A model generated the notes under the pieces. That model made no database searches. It was not told the DNA's origin and saw only the letters and a list, made by a program, of their open reading frames with translations. A stretch of DNA of 64,000 nt from Chamaecrista fasciculata (lineage: Eukaryota; Streptophyta; Magnoliopsida; Fabales; Fabaceae). Each line of letters opens with the position of its first letter. Position 1 is the stretch's first letter. Made by a program: the position numbers and the translations under genes. The stretch is from positions 22,207-86,206 of the forward strand of contig QANZ01055528.1 in assembly GCA_003254925.1 (NCBI GenBank), written 5' to 3'. Positions 12,601 to 23,128 of this stretch are shown here, piece after piece.

Positions 12601-15600
12601 AGAACTTATCAAATTGATCGAATTCTTTGTTTTCCAATTTGGTGAAGAAGATAAATAAATCTTATGCAAACTTGGACCGGACCGGAGTCCTCTCAGAAAG
12701 AGAAAATAGGAAAGACAAAAGATGAATAATACTGGACTCAATGATTGATTATGACGTCCAGGGTTCTTTGTATATATAGATGAATAATTACAGCTGTATA
12801 CAGAACAATCAGGGAATATACAGAGGAATAATGAATGAGAACCCTACACGTATACATACACGTGGAGACAGATCCTTAAGGACTAATACATACATAAACC
12901 TATCGTAATATACTTGTCTTAACATCCCCCCGCAAACGAGAGGGTGTCGTTGACAGACCGAGTTTGTTTCTAAAAAAGAGAAACTGAGGAAGAGTGAGAG
13001 CCTTGGTGAGACAGTCTGCGATTTGAAGTGCAGAGGGAACATGTTGAATGTCAAGAAGGCCAGAAAGCACCATATCTCGCACAAAATGAATGTCGATCTC
13101 TATATGCTTGCTTCGCGAGTGCTGGACAGGGTTAGATGCAAGAGCCTTGGCACTTAAGTTATCACACTTCATGATACATGGCTTCTGACAATTAACGCCG
13201 AGTTCGCGAAGGAGAGAAACAATCCAGGTTACCTCAGCAGCACCATCCGCAAGAGACCGATACTCTGACTCGGTGCTCGAACGGGAGACAACACGCTGCT
13301 TGCGAGACGACCAAGAGACGAGAGAGTCACCGAGAAAAACGCAGAATCCAGCAGAAGACTTTCGATCGTCAACGTTAGTGGCCCAATCTGCATCCGTGTA
13401 TGTGGTTAAGGTGAAGGTCTTACATGGTTTCAAATGAAGACCCAGAAAATGTGTTCCCTTGAGGTATCTAAATATGCGTTTTACTGCTTGCAAGTGAACA
13501 TCAGTGGGAGCACACAAGAATTGGCTGAGCTTGTTGACGGCAAAGGCGATGTCTGGTCGAGTTGTGAGTAAATATTGAAGAGAGCCAATCATTCTTCGAT
13601 AAACTGTAGGATCCTTGATGAGAACACCATCAGTTTTGGAGAACTGACGACCAGTGACCATGGGAGTGTCAACAGAGGCACAATCTTTCATTCCGAAGCG
13701 ATTTAGAAGATCAATCACATATTTGCTCTGATTTAAACAGAGACCTGACTTGTCTCTTGTGATTTCAATCCCCAGAAAATAGTACACATCACCCAAGTCT
13801 TTAAGAGAAAACAGAGTATTGAGCTGAAGAACGAATTTGCGCAAAAGATCAGAATTGTTACCCGTAATGATGATGTCGTCCACATAAACGAGAATAAAGA
13901 CTGAAATTTTCTCTGTTTTGAGATAGAACAGGGAGGTATCTGACTTTGCATTTTTGAATCCCCAGCTAAGCAACGTGCATCGAAGTCTATCAAACCAAGC
14001 ACGTGGTGCTTGTTTAAGACCGTATAAGGCTTTAGACAGCTTGCAGACATGGTGAGGTTTTTCAGTGAACCCCTCAGGCTGACGCATATAAACTTGTTCT
14101 TGAAGCAAACCATTAAGAAAAGCATTGTTTACATCGAGTTGCCGAACTTCCCAATTCAGTGTCGCAGCCAGTATAAGAACAGTTCGAATTGTAGTTGGCT
14201 TCACTACAGGGCTGAAAGTTTCACTATAGTCAATGCCTTCCTCCTGTTGATACCCTTTAGCAACTAATCTTGCTTTGTGCTTCAAAATGGATCCATCGGG
14301 TTTAAACTTCGTCTTGAAGACCCATCGGCAATCCACAAGTTTCTCATGACCGGTATAAGGGACAAGTTCCCAAGTTTTGTTCCTTTTGAGAGCATCAAAC
14401 TCCTCTTTCATGGCGTTTTTCCACTGCGGGAGAGAGAGAGCTTCAGAGACAGAGTTGGGTTCAGAAGCATTAAGCTGATGAAGCGGCGTTTCTGTACAGA
14501 GAAGGCCCACATATGGATATTTGGGCTTATGAATTCCATCTTTGGCCCTTGTTGTCATGATGTGCACATTTGTGGTAGGAGGAGGAGGGTCGTGAGAGTG
14601 GGCTGAGGAGCTGGTTGGTGAGATGGGCTGAGTATTAGAAAGGCCCAAGTGATGAGAGCTAGAAGTAGGGCTTGAGAACCCACTTCTCGACAAAATGGAG
14701 CCAGCTGGAGAGGAGAGAGAATCTGGAGCAATTGGAGCAATTGGAGAAGAAGCCGTTGTGGGTGAGGCAGCTGGCGACAACACATCGTCTGGACCACTAG
14801 AAAAATTAGTAGACCGTTGAACAGAAGGGGCAATTTGAAATGGAATCAGGCAGTCATGTTCAGTAGAGGCAACCCGACGATTTAGAAAACCAGATGCAGA
14901 GGGAAAAGTGGAGGGATCAAAAACCACGTGGCGAGATACATACACACGGCCAGTGGAGCTCAAACATTTTGATCCTTTCTGATTGGCAGCAGGACCAAGA
15001 TACACGCACCTTTGGCTATGAAATTCCAATTTATGAGCATTGTAAGGACGGAGACAAGGAAAGCATGCACAACCGAAGGGCTGCAGATCAAGATAGTCAG
15101 GTTCCTTGTTGTATAAAGAAAATAGAGGTGTCAACCCATTGAGTGTAGGTGTTGGTAATCTGTTGATGAGGAAGACTGCCATTTGGAACGCATCAATCCA
15201 GTAGGATAGAGGCAAATGAGCTTGAGCCAAGAGTGTTAAACCAACTTCCACAATGTGCCTGTGTTTTCTCTCTGCTCTGCCATTTTGTGGTGATGTGTAA
15301 GGACATGTGAATCTCATACCAATTCCAGCAGTTTGTGCAATCAAAGCAATGGGTTTATACTCAGCTCCATTATCACATTGTAGAAACTTGATTTTAGCAT
15401 TAAAAATATTCTCAACTTGTGCCTTGAATAAGTTAAATGCATTCACAGCCTCCCCCTTATGCTTTAGTGGAAAAAGCCAAGTATACCTACTAAAGTCATC
15501 AAGAAAGTGAATATAATACCTATAACCATTAACAGACTGCAATGGTGAAGGACCCCATAGGTCAGTATGAACTAGTTCAAATGGAGCACTAGCACGAGAC

Positions 15601-18600
15601 AAGGATTTAGGAAAGGGTAATTTCTTTGATTTGCCAAATTGGCATGCCTCACATACATGATTTGTAGAATTAAAAACAAAATTACAAGAGTGTAAAATCT
15701 GCCTAAGAACTTTGTCACTAGGATGTCCAAGTTTTTGATGCCACGTGAGAAATTCTTCTTTAGTCAACTTCTTGGACTTAGGTATGGAAGAGGCTGTAAT
15801 GGCGCTGTGAACTTGAGGTGGAAAATGTGAAGCACTGTGAGGCAAGTAAGACTGCTGTGAACCAGAATCAGTTTCCCTCCTGGAAGGTATCATGGGGTAC
15901 ATGCCGCTGCTGACCATCCCTCTCAGTAACTGCTGCCCTGTTTTCTGATCCTTGACAACGCAACCAGCATTAGAAAAATGCACATCAACAGAATTATCGG
16001 AGGTAAGTTTGTTAACACTGAGCAAATTCTTAGTTGCTGTGGGCACAAGCAAAACATTCTTGAGATGTAAAGTGGAATGAGATGTGGGTAAAGAAACAGA
16101 GCCAATACCAGTTATTTTCGTCTGTTCTCCAGTACAAGTATAAAGATGAGGAGGCTTACCAACTGTCGAAACATGGTCAAGATTTTCCGCATACGGAGTC
16201 ACGTGAAAGTTCGCACCACTGTCCATATACCACGCCGGATCGTTGACAACGGAGGGTTGAGCATATGGGGTTGGTAACAGGGCAGGCTGAGCAAAAAATG
16301 CTTGGGGAGACTGACTGGAAGAGTCAAGGCGAGAAGAAGGTGGTTGAAACGAGCGATCAAACCGAAAGAAGCAGTTTGCCACGACATGACCATGGCGTTC
16401 ACACAAGTGGCAGTAGGGACGCGAACCAGTCGGAGTACCAAAACGGCGACCACGGCCTCGACGCCCAGAGAAACCACGAGAGCCATTTCCACGCCAGTTT
16501 CCGCCAACAGAGCTAAAAGGGGAACGTCTTCCGCCACGAGACCCTTGCACAAAGTTAACAGAGGGTTGCAAAGAAAGAGAAGAAAGTTGAGTGAGAGAAT
16601 CTAATCGGCTTTCAAAAGAAAGAAGAGTGGATTGAGCAGTAAGCCAAGAGAGATTGGGTTGATCAGCCATGCTTGCAACCAGAGAGACAACACCATTATA
16701 CTCGCCATCAAGACCGTTAAGCACCTGAAGAACCAGATCTGAAGTTGAAACAGGGGCTCCGGCCAATGCGAGTTGATCGGTAAGGGACTTCATCTTTGTC
16801 AAATAATCCTGCATAGACATAGAATTTTTGCGAGCTTTAGTGAACTCTCCTTTCAGAGCAAGAACTCGCGATTTCAGGGAGCCACACGTCAGTGCTCGGG
16901 CACCTTCCCAGAGCGAACGAGCAGTGCGGCAATGAAGGAGCTGGAGACTCACATCCTGAGTCATCGTATTGCGCAACCAGCCGACGAGCAACAGATCAGC
17001 AGCATTCCATTCCTCAAACTTCGGGTTAGAGACCATCTGAGTACCACTGGTGATGAGACGAGGAGGAGGAATAGTGGACTCGGAGAGATGAGGAGGGAGG
17101 AGATTTCCTTCGATGAGAGGGGAGACAATGGATTCCCAAACGAGATAATTCTCTCTATTCAACTTAATAGAGGAAGTTTGGCTAGAAGAGGAAAATAAGG
17201 GATATTTCTGAGCAATCGCAGCAAGGGAAGCAGACGAATCAGAGACATTGGAGGAGGAAGAATCAGACCCAGAAGATGCCATGGCGGCTGATACCAAGAA
17301 AGAGAAAATAGGAAAGACAAAAGATGAATAATACTGGACTCAATGATTGATTATGACGTCCAGGGTTCTTTGTATATATAGATGAATAATTACAGCTATA
17401 TACAGAACAATCAGGGAATATACAGAGGAATAATGAATGAGAACCCTACACGTATACATACACGTGGAGACAGATCCTTAAGGACTAATACATACATAAA
17501 CCTATCGTAATATACTTGTCTTAACACTCTTTCTCTCTCTTTCAATTTAAATCATTAAAATTCTATCTAATGGTTCATGTAAAAATCATGTCTCTCCAAT
17601 TTTTGTTGATTAAAATATTTATTAGATATTAAATAAATTTAAAATTTAATTGAAAATTTAATGTAAATTAAAAGAATTAATAAATTAATTTAACAAAAGA
17701 AACACCCCTAAAACGTTTTTTCTTGCAATGGAAGTCTAAATATATAAATGATAAATTGTTGTAAAAGTTTTTTATCAAAAAAAAAAAAAATTGTAGGAGA
17801 CTTTAGACTTCATATAACCCATTGAATAAAGTTTTAATGGTTTAAATTAAATGAAAAGGAGAGAAAAGGAGAGGGGGTTAAAAGGAGATCAGGATCCACT
17901 CCCAAATTGAGACAAACTCATATAATTTTCTTGAATTTTTAATTTAGTCCCTACCATTTAAGTTTTTCAAAATTAGTCCATACACTTTAGAAACAATTAA
18001 GAGTTTAATTCCTACTATATAAATTTATGCCTACTAAGCAAAATAATACTGAGGTACGTACAATTATGAGTTTCTTTGAATTTTATTATAAAAATAAAAT
18101 GTCAGGCATATTGACGGTTTTCTGTTTATTTTTCTAAAGAATTTATATTGTCAAATGAATTGACAGTTTTTTCAGTTTTGAAAAATGTCATCTCACTTAA
18201 CGATTTCTTTTAAGATAAAATATTATTTTAAATGGCGGTTTCTTCATTCTCTCTGTTTGCTACAGTAAAAGTAGCATATTCATGTGAATTTATAAAAAAA
18301 TTGACCTTTATGTAAAATTTTATTTTTTCTGGTCTACACAAAAAAAAGCCTATAAAAGGAAAAAAAAATATAAATTCATGATATAAATGGATTTTAAACA
18401 AGTTCATTCAGAAGTACCATTTCGAGATTGATAGTATTCAGCTTCTGAGGCCTGTTTAATATCACTTGCTTCACACAAGAGTTTCCAGCAAAAAGTACCT
18501 AAAGAAACATATTCATGCCACATATTAATTTGAAATATTAATGATAGATTTAATTTGATTTTGCAATATATATCTATGTGTGGTTGGTTCAAATAATAAG

Positions 18601-21600
18601 CGGTGTATAATTATATAAATATTTAACTCAACTACTGTCACTTTGTCGGCCGAAAAGAAAAATTACTATCACTTTAAATCACTCTATTCGACCCAACATA
18701 ATACAGATCTAAAAGTTGAGTTGGCCCGGGTTTGTAAATTAATAAATGAAAACTTCAAAAACAAAAGAGGCAAAAGTGTACTTTTGGTCCTATAACTTTG
18801 ACAAAGGTCTTAATTTGGTCCCATAACTTTTATTGTTACCATTTTGGTCCCATAACGTTGACAAAGGTCTCAATGGTCTCATAACTTTTTTTGTTGCAAT
18901 TTTGGTCTCATAACTTTTGAAAACGTCTCATCGTTGGTCTCAAGCTAATTTCCATCCATTACATGCTGTTAAATCAACTTCACCTATATTTGTCACGTCA
19001 TCATTCAACTCAGTATGTCAGATCATCTTTAATGGCAGAAAATAGATGGAAATCAGTTAAAGACCAACGATGGGACGTTTTCAGAAGTCATGAGACCAAA
19101 ATTGTAACAAAAAAAGTTATGGGACCAAATTGAGACATTTGCCAAAGTTATGGGACTAAAATTGCAACAATAAAAGTTACGGGACCAAATTGAGGCCTTT
19201 GCCAAAGTTATGAGACCAAAAATGCACTTTAGCCAAAAATAAAATATAATTTTTGCTGTAAATTGAATTAGGTCAAATTTGTAAGTCAATACTTTGAAAA
19301 TTTCAAAAACCAAAAACAATTTCCTGTGAAGGGAAATGCAATTATAGACTAATAAATAGTGAAATAGAAAAAATTACACATTTCTTCTACCGTGGGTTGT
19401 CTTAAAAGATGATGATGTCCAAACAATCAAGAGAGGGAGTTGAGAAAGTAAAAGAATGATGATTAGATACTATTATACTAATCATATTTTCGGTCTATGC
19501 ATTTTTGAAATATTGGCAGATAAAGTCATTAATATCATGGGGATTAAAAAGAGTGGAACCGTTAAGCAAATTTATTTTATTTCTATTTCTAAGGATAAAT
19601 TTCTGTTTATGGCCGCCAAAAATTCTCTCTCTCATGAGAGTCGAGTTTTCTCTCAAACACCTCCCGTGAGGGATCACCTCTCTTTTTTATGAGAGATTTC
19701 ACCCTATTTCATATTAGGGTTATCGGCGAGGCCTCCCAGCTTTGGCCTTCTTCGGCGGTGCTCTTTTTTGTGTGTCTTCTGTGGCATTGTTTTTTAAGTT
19801 TAGATGATTTTTTGCGGTTGTCCTTCCTAGACCTGTGTACTCTCTGCTCGTGTCCATATGTTTTCTGCGGTGAGTTTTGTGGCGGCGGCGTTCTAGATCT
19901 GGGATCCTACAGCGTCGATCTGGTTTGGGTTTTTTTTTGTGTTTCCAGTTCTTTAGATGGTTGTAGTTTTAGTTGGATCCCTAGATCCGTTAATTTTGCA
20001 GTTGATTGTCTTGCCAATTTATATGACACGAAGATAGGTCCTCTTGGATGGGTTGTAAACCCCCCACCTTCGTCAGTTGATGTATTTCCTAGTGTTGTTG
20101 TTGATGCTAGGAAGGGATTGGATTATTTTACTGTGTTTTTGTTTGTACTGTGCTTGACAGGCCTTACTTTTGAATGAATTATGTTTCAGGCAAGAAAAAA
20201 AAAGGATAAATTTCTATTTGCTTGTTCTCTGTTTATGTTTTTGGCTTTATTAATTAGGCCTAGCTCTATGTTTCGGTATTCTCTGTCTTTTATTTGAGTT
20301 ATTGTTGGCTCTTAAAATTGTTATATCAACATCTCTAATAGTAATTTAATATTTTCTCTTTTTATCAAAAACGGGTTACACATAGAGGAAGTTTAAGAAA
20401 AACAAAGATTGGAGATATAAATAATGTTGCATATATAAATATAAATCAATTTAAATACATTCAATAATATATATATATAATTATATAAAGTCTAATTATA
20501 AAGACCTAATAATTTAAATACATAAGCAATACAAAAAAAATTTTAAAAAGAAATACAAAGAAAAATTTTAAAAAATATAATGTGTGAATTTGTAGATTGA
20601 GTTGGTTCATAAAAGCGCAAACCTACAATCCAACTAGTGAGAGTGCACTTTCATAATTTTGAAACCAGTCCAACCAGTAAATTCAAATCAATTCAACCAA
20701 CAACTGTGGGTTGAAGAGATTTTCTTGTACTTAACTCAACTCATTGCTTACCCCTAATATTTTCCTATACTTACCACTCAAATAATCAAACTAATCATCG
20801 ATTGATAACTTTAGATGAACTTTAACTTTAGAATTAAGGCTAAAATGTAAAGGATCTCCCAGAACTTCAAAACGATTGACAAATAATTTAAGATCCTGAA
20901 CATCATATCATGTGTAATTTAGCTCCTTTTGTTGACTTATCTATTAAATTATTAGTTAACAGAAATTGTTCACTCAATAAAAATTGTCACATCATGAACT
21001 CCATATAAGCCCCATGTACAAGTAAGAAAATAGAAGTTTTATTGTGAAAAAAATAAAAATAATTTGTAGATTAAAAAATCCAGAAAATTAAAATTAAAAG
21101 AAGGTGGGACACAGTGACATAATGTGGTAAGACTTGGTTGGAGGATTCTTGGTTGGCATTGATGATAAGCAAATGGGTTCATTCATGAATCATGAATTTG
21201 ATAGCTGTAGGTGCTTTATATGGTAATTAAGTTGCTTCTTTAATTTCACTTTTAAGTCCATAATATGCCACAAAAGGGAGAAGAATAGAAGAGTGTATTG
21301 GAGTCTGGAGACCATTCTATTGGCTTGATTTCATCTTCGTTCAATTTTAATTTTACAAGATTTTATTAAAACTTTTATTTTCTGATTTTGTATATACATA
21401 GAGTTCATGATGTGGTAAAATTTCTAGAGTCAGTAATTTCTATTAGTAATTTAATAGAGTTAACAGAATGGGCCTAATTATACACGATATAAAGTTCAAA
21501 AGTCTTGTTTATCAAGTTTGGAAGTTCAAAAGTTATTTACCCATAAAATGTTAATATATTGCGGTTTAAACAAAAGTTACTTACCCTTAATTTAATAGGG

Positions 21601-23056
21601 TTGATAACTTGATATCATACTATTATTTTATTGACACTAATATGCTAAAATGTTTGATATATTGCAGTTTTATATAGATGAAAGAAGGGAGGGATATTTA
21701 CCCATTAAAAAAGTGTAAATTATACTTTGGTATCCTGTAGTTTGGTTATATTTCACTTTGGTACCTTGTGGTTTAAAAAGTGACACTTTGGTACCCTGTG
21801 GTATTCTTCGTTAACACTTTGGTACCCTTTGGAGTTATTTTGTAATTTTAACCATAACAAATTTTGCAAAAATTACATTTTGACCCCCGAAAAGTTTTAT
21901 ATTTTTCATTTTAGTCCCTAGATAATGTGTATCCAGGGACCTATTTGTAATGTTCTGAAAATATTCGCGGTCAATATGTAATTTTTGAAAAATTTATTAT
22001 GATTAAAATTACAAAATAGTTCCAAAGGATACCAAAGTGTTAACGGAAAATACCACAGAGTACCAAAGTGTCACTTTTAAAATCACAGGGTACCAAAATG
22101 AAATATGATCAAACCACTGGATACCAAAGTGTAATTACCATTCGAAAAGAAGGGAGGAATAGTGCAATATAATAATTAAAAACCAAGCGATTCAGTATCA
22201 TTTAAATTAGATTTTAAAATTTATGACATTGATAATTATTGTTGAGAGGCTCTCTTGCCATAATCCAACTAGCTAGGTAGTGACACAGGCTGAGTCTTTA
22301 ATTGGAACAAAGGTTCAAAGATTGAATAGGCAACCAAAATAAATAATAATGGCTAAAGTGTACTTTTGGTCTCACAATTTCGACAAATGTCTTAATTCGG
22401 TCTCATAATTTTATTTGTTGCAATTTTGGTCCTATAACTTTGGCAAAGGTCTCAATTTGGTCCCATAACTTTTTTGTTACAATTTTGGTCCTATAACTTT
22501 GGCAAAGGTCTCAATTTGGTCCCATAACTTTTTTGTTTCAATTTTGGTCCCATAACTTTTGAAAACGTCTCACTGTTGGTCCCTAGTTGATTTCCATCCA
22601 TTATCTCCCGTTAAAGATAATCTGACATATTAGTTAGATGATGACGTGACAAATACAGGTGAAGTTATGGGATTGATGAAAATAAGCTTGGGACCAACGG
22701 TGAGACGTTTTCAGAAGTTATGAGATTAAATTTGCAATAAAAAAAGTTATGGGACCAAATTGATCGAGACCTTTGCCAAAATTATGAGACCAAAAGTGCA
22801 ATTTAGCCAATAATAATAATAATCAAGAAAACAAAAACCATGATAGTGAATATGCAATTTTCCCTTGAAATTAAATATGTTGTTCTCATTAAAAATGTAT
22901 TTAGAATTATGCATAATAGACAAATTTGACAATGCTAGCTGCAAAATAGTGTAAAGAGGAACAAAAGTAAAAAAAAAATAACAAAGTTTATGATGGGAAG
23001 AAGAGGAAAACCTGATCTTTAATTTCTGTAGCAGAGGTTAAACTCCGATGAGCCAT
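5020..23056 (-). CDS. CHY1: CHY1-like 3-hydroxyisobutyryl-CoA hydrolase, copy B (14 exons)
   Basis: Hydrolyses 3-hydroxyisobutyryl-CoA in peroxisomal valine breakdown (family role; substrate not shown here). Exons in coding order: 23012-23056, 18418-18498, 12353-12421, 12194-12257, 10878-10957, 10441-10524, 9228-9312, 8026-8111, 7766-7887, 7395-7455, 7159-7257, 6389-6490, 5326-5367, 5020-5142. All introns are GT-AG and frames join without a stop, giving 380 residues; Arabidopsis CHY1 is about 378. Crotonase-fold motifs: FCAGGDV (residues 71-77), VMGGGAG (121-127), and [13 protein letters not shown] holding the paired acidic residues E147 and D155 that correspond to the catalytic Glu/Asp of human HIBCH. 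The C-terminal SKL is a peroxisomal PTS1. Start: MAHRSL, about 65 bases below a TATA box. Intron 2 holds a 4.8-kb young copia in the same orientation; intron 1 holds LINE-derived and TIR elements. No exon is damaged, so it is probably functional if splicing tolerates the insert. Confidence 0.9.
6189..6325. repeat. Half of a GGTCCC-module TIR element, in intron 12 of copy B
   Basis: Repeats of the module 'ttatgggaccaaattgagac' ending in GTGCACTTTAGCC match one arm of the Mutator-like elements at 22351-22808 and 23960-24418. The opposite arm is missing. A (TAA)n tract follows directly. Confidence 0.6.
6326..6376. repeat. (TAA)n microsatellite
   Basis: About 17 uninterrupted TAA units, abutting the end of the partial TIR element. 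Confidence 0.95.
6639..7136. mobile_element. Foldback element with GAGTAAAC ends, in intron 11 of copy B
   Basis: Starts GAGTAAACTATTA and ends TTTGATAGTTTACTC. Inside are inverted stretches (for example ctccctctttttcatcatt and its complement) and GGACTTAT/GGGACCAATTTG modules. The end sequence matches the 339-bp element at 59025-59363. The flank GTTTCATT occurs on both sides but is displaced by five bases on the left, so the target duplication is uncertain. Confidence 0.55.
8211..8496. repeat. Possible solo LTR in intron 7 of copy B
   Basis: Runs from TGTAAATATA to TTGTTTTACA (TG...CA ends with a short inverted repeat) and contains a TATA-like CTATAAATAAAAGG followed by a T-rich 3' part, resembling a short copia LTR. 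It is absent from the matching place in copy A. No clear 5-bp duplication was found, so this is tentative. Confidence 0.35.
9530..10152 (-). mobile_element. Internally deleted LINE-derived retroposon
   Basis: On the minus strand it begins with a GTGAGAG/CTCTC-rich leader, then a short coding tail reading [20 protein letters not shown], and ends in a short A tract (a T run at 9532-9538 on the plus strand). W-x-PR-x-N-x-x-x-D-x-L is the end of the RNase H domain of plant LINEs. Reverse transcriptase is missing between leader and tail. A closely related copy with a clear target duplication is at 19609-20201. It lies in intron 6 of copy B. Confidence 0.6.
11809..12158. mobile_element. Diverged TIR element in intron 4 of copy B
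   Basis: Ends AAGTCAAAGTGTATTTTTGG and CCAAAAGTGCACTTTAACCTT form an inverted repeat of the GGTCCC-module type. Inner modules (ATATGAGAC) are clearly diverged from the other family members in the window. No target duplication was recognised. Confidence 0.5.
12695..12924 (-). repeat. 3' LTR of the copia element
   Basis: 230 bp, beginning TGTTAAGACAAG in element orientation. Contains a TATA-like CTATATATAC. The last 25 coding bases of the polyprotein, including its stop, lie inside this LTR. Confidence 0.95.
12900..17282 (-). CDS. Copia Gag-Pol polyprotein, intact
   Basis: One uninterrupted frame of 1,460 codons from the ATG after the primer-binding site (MASSGSDS...) to a stop within the 3' LTR. 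Order of domains (approximate residues): Gag/UBN2-type region 40-230; RG-rich stretch and CCHC zinc knuckle [14 protein letters not shown] near 291-304; aspartic protease [10 protein letters not shown] near 352-361; integrase with an HHCC zinc region near 515-550 and catalytic acids in HTDLWG, CDNGAEY and NGRAERKH near 574, 638 and 670; reverse transcriptase near 955-1200 with YVDDIIITG near 1133; RNase H with TDADWA, TESEY and KCDNLSA near 1297-1375. Gene order protease-integrase-RT-RNase H defines Ty1/copia. All signature residues seem intact, so the copy may be competent. A Ser/Pro-rich linker (about 830-905) separates integrase from RT. Confidence 0.95.
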   Translation of the reverse strand: MASSGSDSSSSNVSDSSASLAAIAQKYPLFSSSSQTSSIKLNRENYLVWESIVSPLIEGNLLPPHLSESTIPPPRLITSGTQMVSNPKFEEWNAADLLLVGWLRNTMTQDVSLQLLHCRTARSLWEGARALTCGSLKSRVLALKGEFTKARKNSMSMQDYLTKMKSLTDQLALAGAPVSTSDLVLQVLNGLDGEYNGVVSLVASMADQPNLSWLTAQSTLLSFESRLDSLTQLSSLSLQPSVNFVQGSRGGRRSPFSSVGGNWRGNGSRGFSGRRGRGRRFGTPTGSRPYCHLCERHGHVVANCFFRFDRSFQPPSSRLDSSSQSPQAFFAQPALLPTPYAQPSVVNDPAWYMDSGANFHVTPYAENLDHVSTVGKPPHLYTCTGEQTKITGIGSVSLPTSHSTLHLKNVLLVPTATKNLLSVNKLTSDNSVDVHFSNAGCVVKDQKTGQQLLRGMVSSGMYPMIPSRRETDSGSQQSYLPHSASHFPPQVHSAITASSIPKSKKLTKEEFLTWHQKLGHPSDKVLRQILHSCNFVFNSTNHVCEACQFGKSKKLPFPKSLSRASAPFELVHTDLWGPSPLQSVNGYRYYIHFLDDFSRYTWLFPLKHKGEAVNAFNLFKAQVENIFNAKIKFLQCDNGAEYKPIALIAQTAGIGMRFTCPYTSPQNGRAERKHRHIVEVGLTLLAQAHLPLSYWIDAFQMAVFLINRLPTPTLNGLTPLFSLYNKEPDYLDLQPFGCACFPCLRPYNAHKLEFHSQRCVYLGPAANQKGSKCLSSTGRVYVSRHVVFDPSTFPSASGFLNRRVASTEHDCLIPFQIAPSVQRSTNFSSGPDDVLSPAASPTTASSPIAPIAPDSLSSPAGSILSRSGFSSPTSSSHHLGLSNTQPISPTSSSAHSHDPPPPTTNVHIMTTRAKDGIHKPKYPYVGLLCTETPLHQLNASEPNSVSEALSLPQWKNAMKEEFDALKRNKTWELVPYTGHEKLVDCRWVFKTKFKPDGSILKHKARLVAKGYQQEEGIDYSETFSPVVKPTTIRTVLILAATLNWEVRQLDVNNAFLNGLLQEQVYMRQPEGFTEKPHHVCKLSKALYGLKQAPRAWFDRLRCTLLSWGFKNAKSDTSLFYLKTEKISVFILVYVDDIIITGNNSDLLRKFVLQLNTLFSLKDLGDVYYFLGIEITRDKSGLCLNQSKYVIDLLNRFGMKDCASVDTPMVTGRQFSKTDGVLIKDPTVYRRMIGSLQYLLTTRPDIAFAVNKLSQFLCAPTDVHLQAVKRIFRYLKGTHFLGLHLKPCKTFTLTTYTDADWATNVDDRKSSAGFCVFLGDSLVSWSSRKQRVVSRSSTESEYRSLADGAAEVTWIVSLLRELGVNCQKPCIMKCDNLSAKALASNPVQHSRSKHIEIDIHFVRDMVLSGLLDIQHVPSALQIADCLTKALTLPQFLFFRNKLGLSTTPSRLRGDVKTSILR
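17297..17526 (-). repeat. 5' LTR of the copia element
   Basis: 230 bp, the same sequence as the 3' LTR except for one base, and directly followed in element orientation by the primer-binding site. It would carry the element promoter. Confidence 0.95.
18769..19234. mobile_element. Mutator-like TIR element (GGTCCC modules), intron 1 of copy B
   Basis: Ends GGCAAAAGTGTACTTTTGG and GCACTTTAGCC are inverted; inside, modules 'ggtcccataacttt' point inward from the left and 'ttatgggacc' from the right around a short core (catctattttc/ttaaatcaac). No clean 9-bp duplication survives in the A-rich flanks. No coding content. Confidence 0.65.
19609..20201 (+). mobile_element. LINE-derived retroposon with 18-bp target duplication
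   Basis: Flanked by aaggataaatttctgttt (19591-19608) and aaggataaatttctattt (20202-20219), 17 of 18 matching; the 3' end is an A-rich tail. The 5' part is a CTCTC/GAGAG leader and the 3' part codes [19 protein letters not shown], the last conserved block of a plant LINE RNase H. Everything between is missing, as in the sister copy at 9530-10152, so both derive from an internally deleted source. Intron 1 of copy B. Confidence 0.75.
21711..22137. mobile_element. TIR element with 'ACTTTGGTATCC' ends, intron 1 of copy B
   Basis: Left end GTGTAAATTATACTTTGG and right end GGATACCAAAGTGTAATTA are inverted and followed inward by repeated 'ctttggtaccctgtggt' modules. Flanks ccattaaaa and ccattcgaa match at 7 of 9, suggesting a decayed Mutator-type duplication. 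Same terminal family as 52986-54436. Confidence 0.6.
22351..22808. mobile_element. Mutator-like TIR element with 9-bp duplication, intron 1 of copy B
   Basis: Starts GGCTAAAGTGTACTTTTGG, ends AAAAGTGCAATTTAGCC, and is flanked by aataataat on both sides (22342-22350 and 22809-22817). The duplication is low-complexity, so it is supportive rather than conclusive. Arms consist of two to three tandem GGTCCC modules; a short core holds no recognisable gene. Confidence 0.7.
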
Positions 23057-23120
23057 TGTTCTAAAATAAGTGAAAAATGAAAGATAGATTGCCAATAAGA
23101 AAACATATACGATACCCTTA

Positions 23121-23128
23121 TATTTATA
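23121..23128 (-). promoter_or_regulatory. TATA box of CHY1-like copy B
   Basis: TATAAATA on the minus strand within CATTATAAATATAAGG, 65 bases upstream of the ATG. Copy C has CATTATAAATAGAAGG at a similar distance, so the element is conserved between the duplicates. Confidence 0.6.

Larger units (their letters stand above)
12695..17526 (-). mobile_element. Full-length young Ty1/copia LTR retrotransposon
   Basis: Two 230-bp LTRs bound a single long Gag-Pol frame. The LTRs differ at one base seen by eye (gctGtat versus gctAtat near 12793 and 17393), so insertion is recent. A primer-binding site complementary to initiator tRNA-Met (TGGTATCAG in element orientation, 17288-17296) abuts the 5' LTR, and a polypurine tract (GCGGGGGGA) abuts the 3' LTR. 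Flanks are ctctc (12690-12694) and ctctt (17527-17531), a 5-bp duplication with one change. It sits in intron 2 of copy B in the same transcriptional orientation as the gene. Confidence 0.95.

Noticed and set aside
14049..17198. Several plus-strand open frames of 60-140 codons
   Set aside because: They lie antisense to the intact copia polyprotein and show no domain of their own.
19689..20177. A 162-codon open frame as a protein gene
   Set aside because: It lies wholly inside a retroposon with an 18-bp target duplication; only its end matches LINE RNase H.
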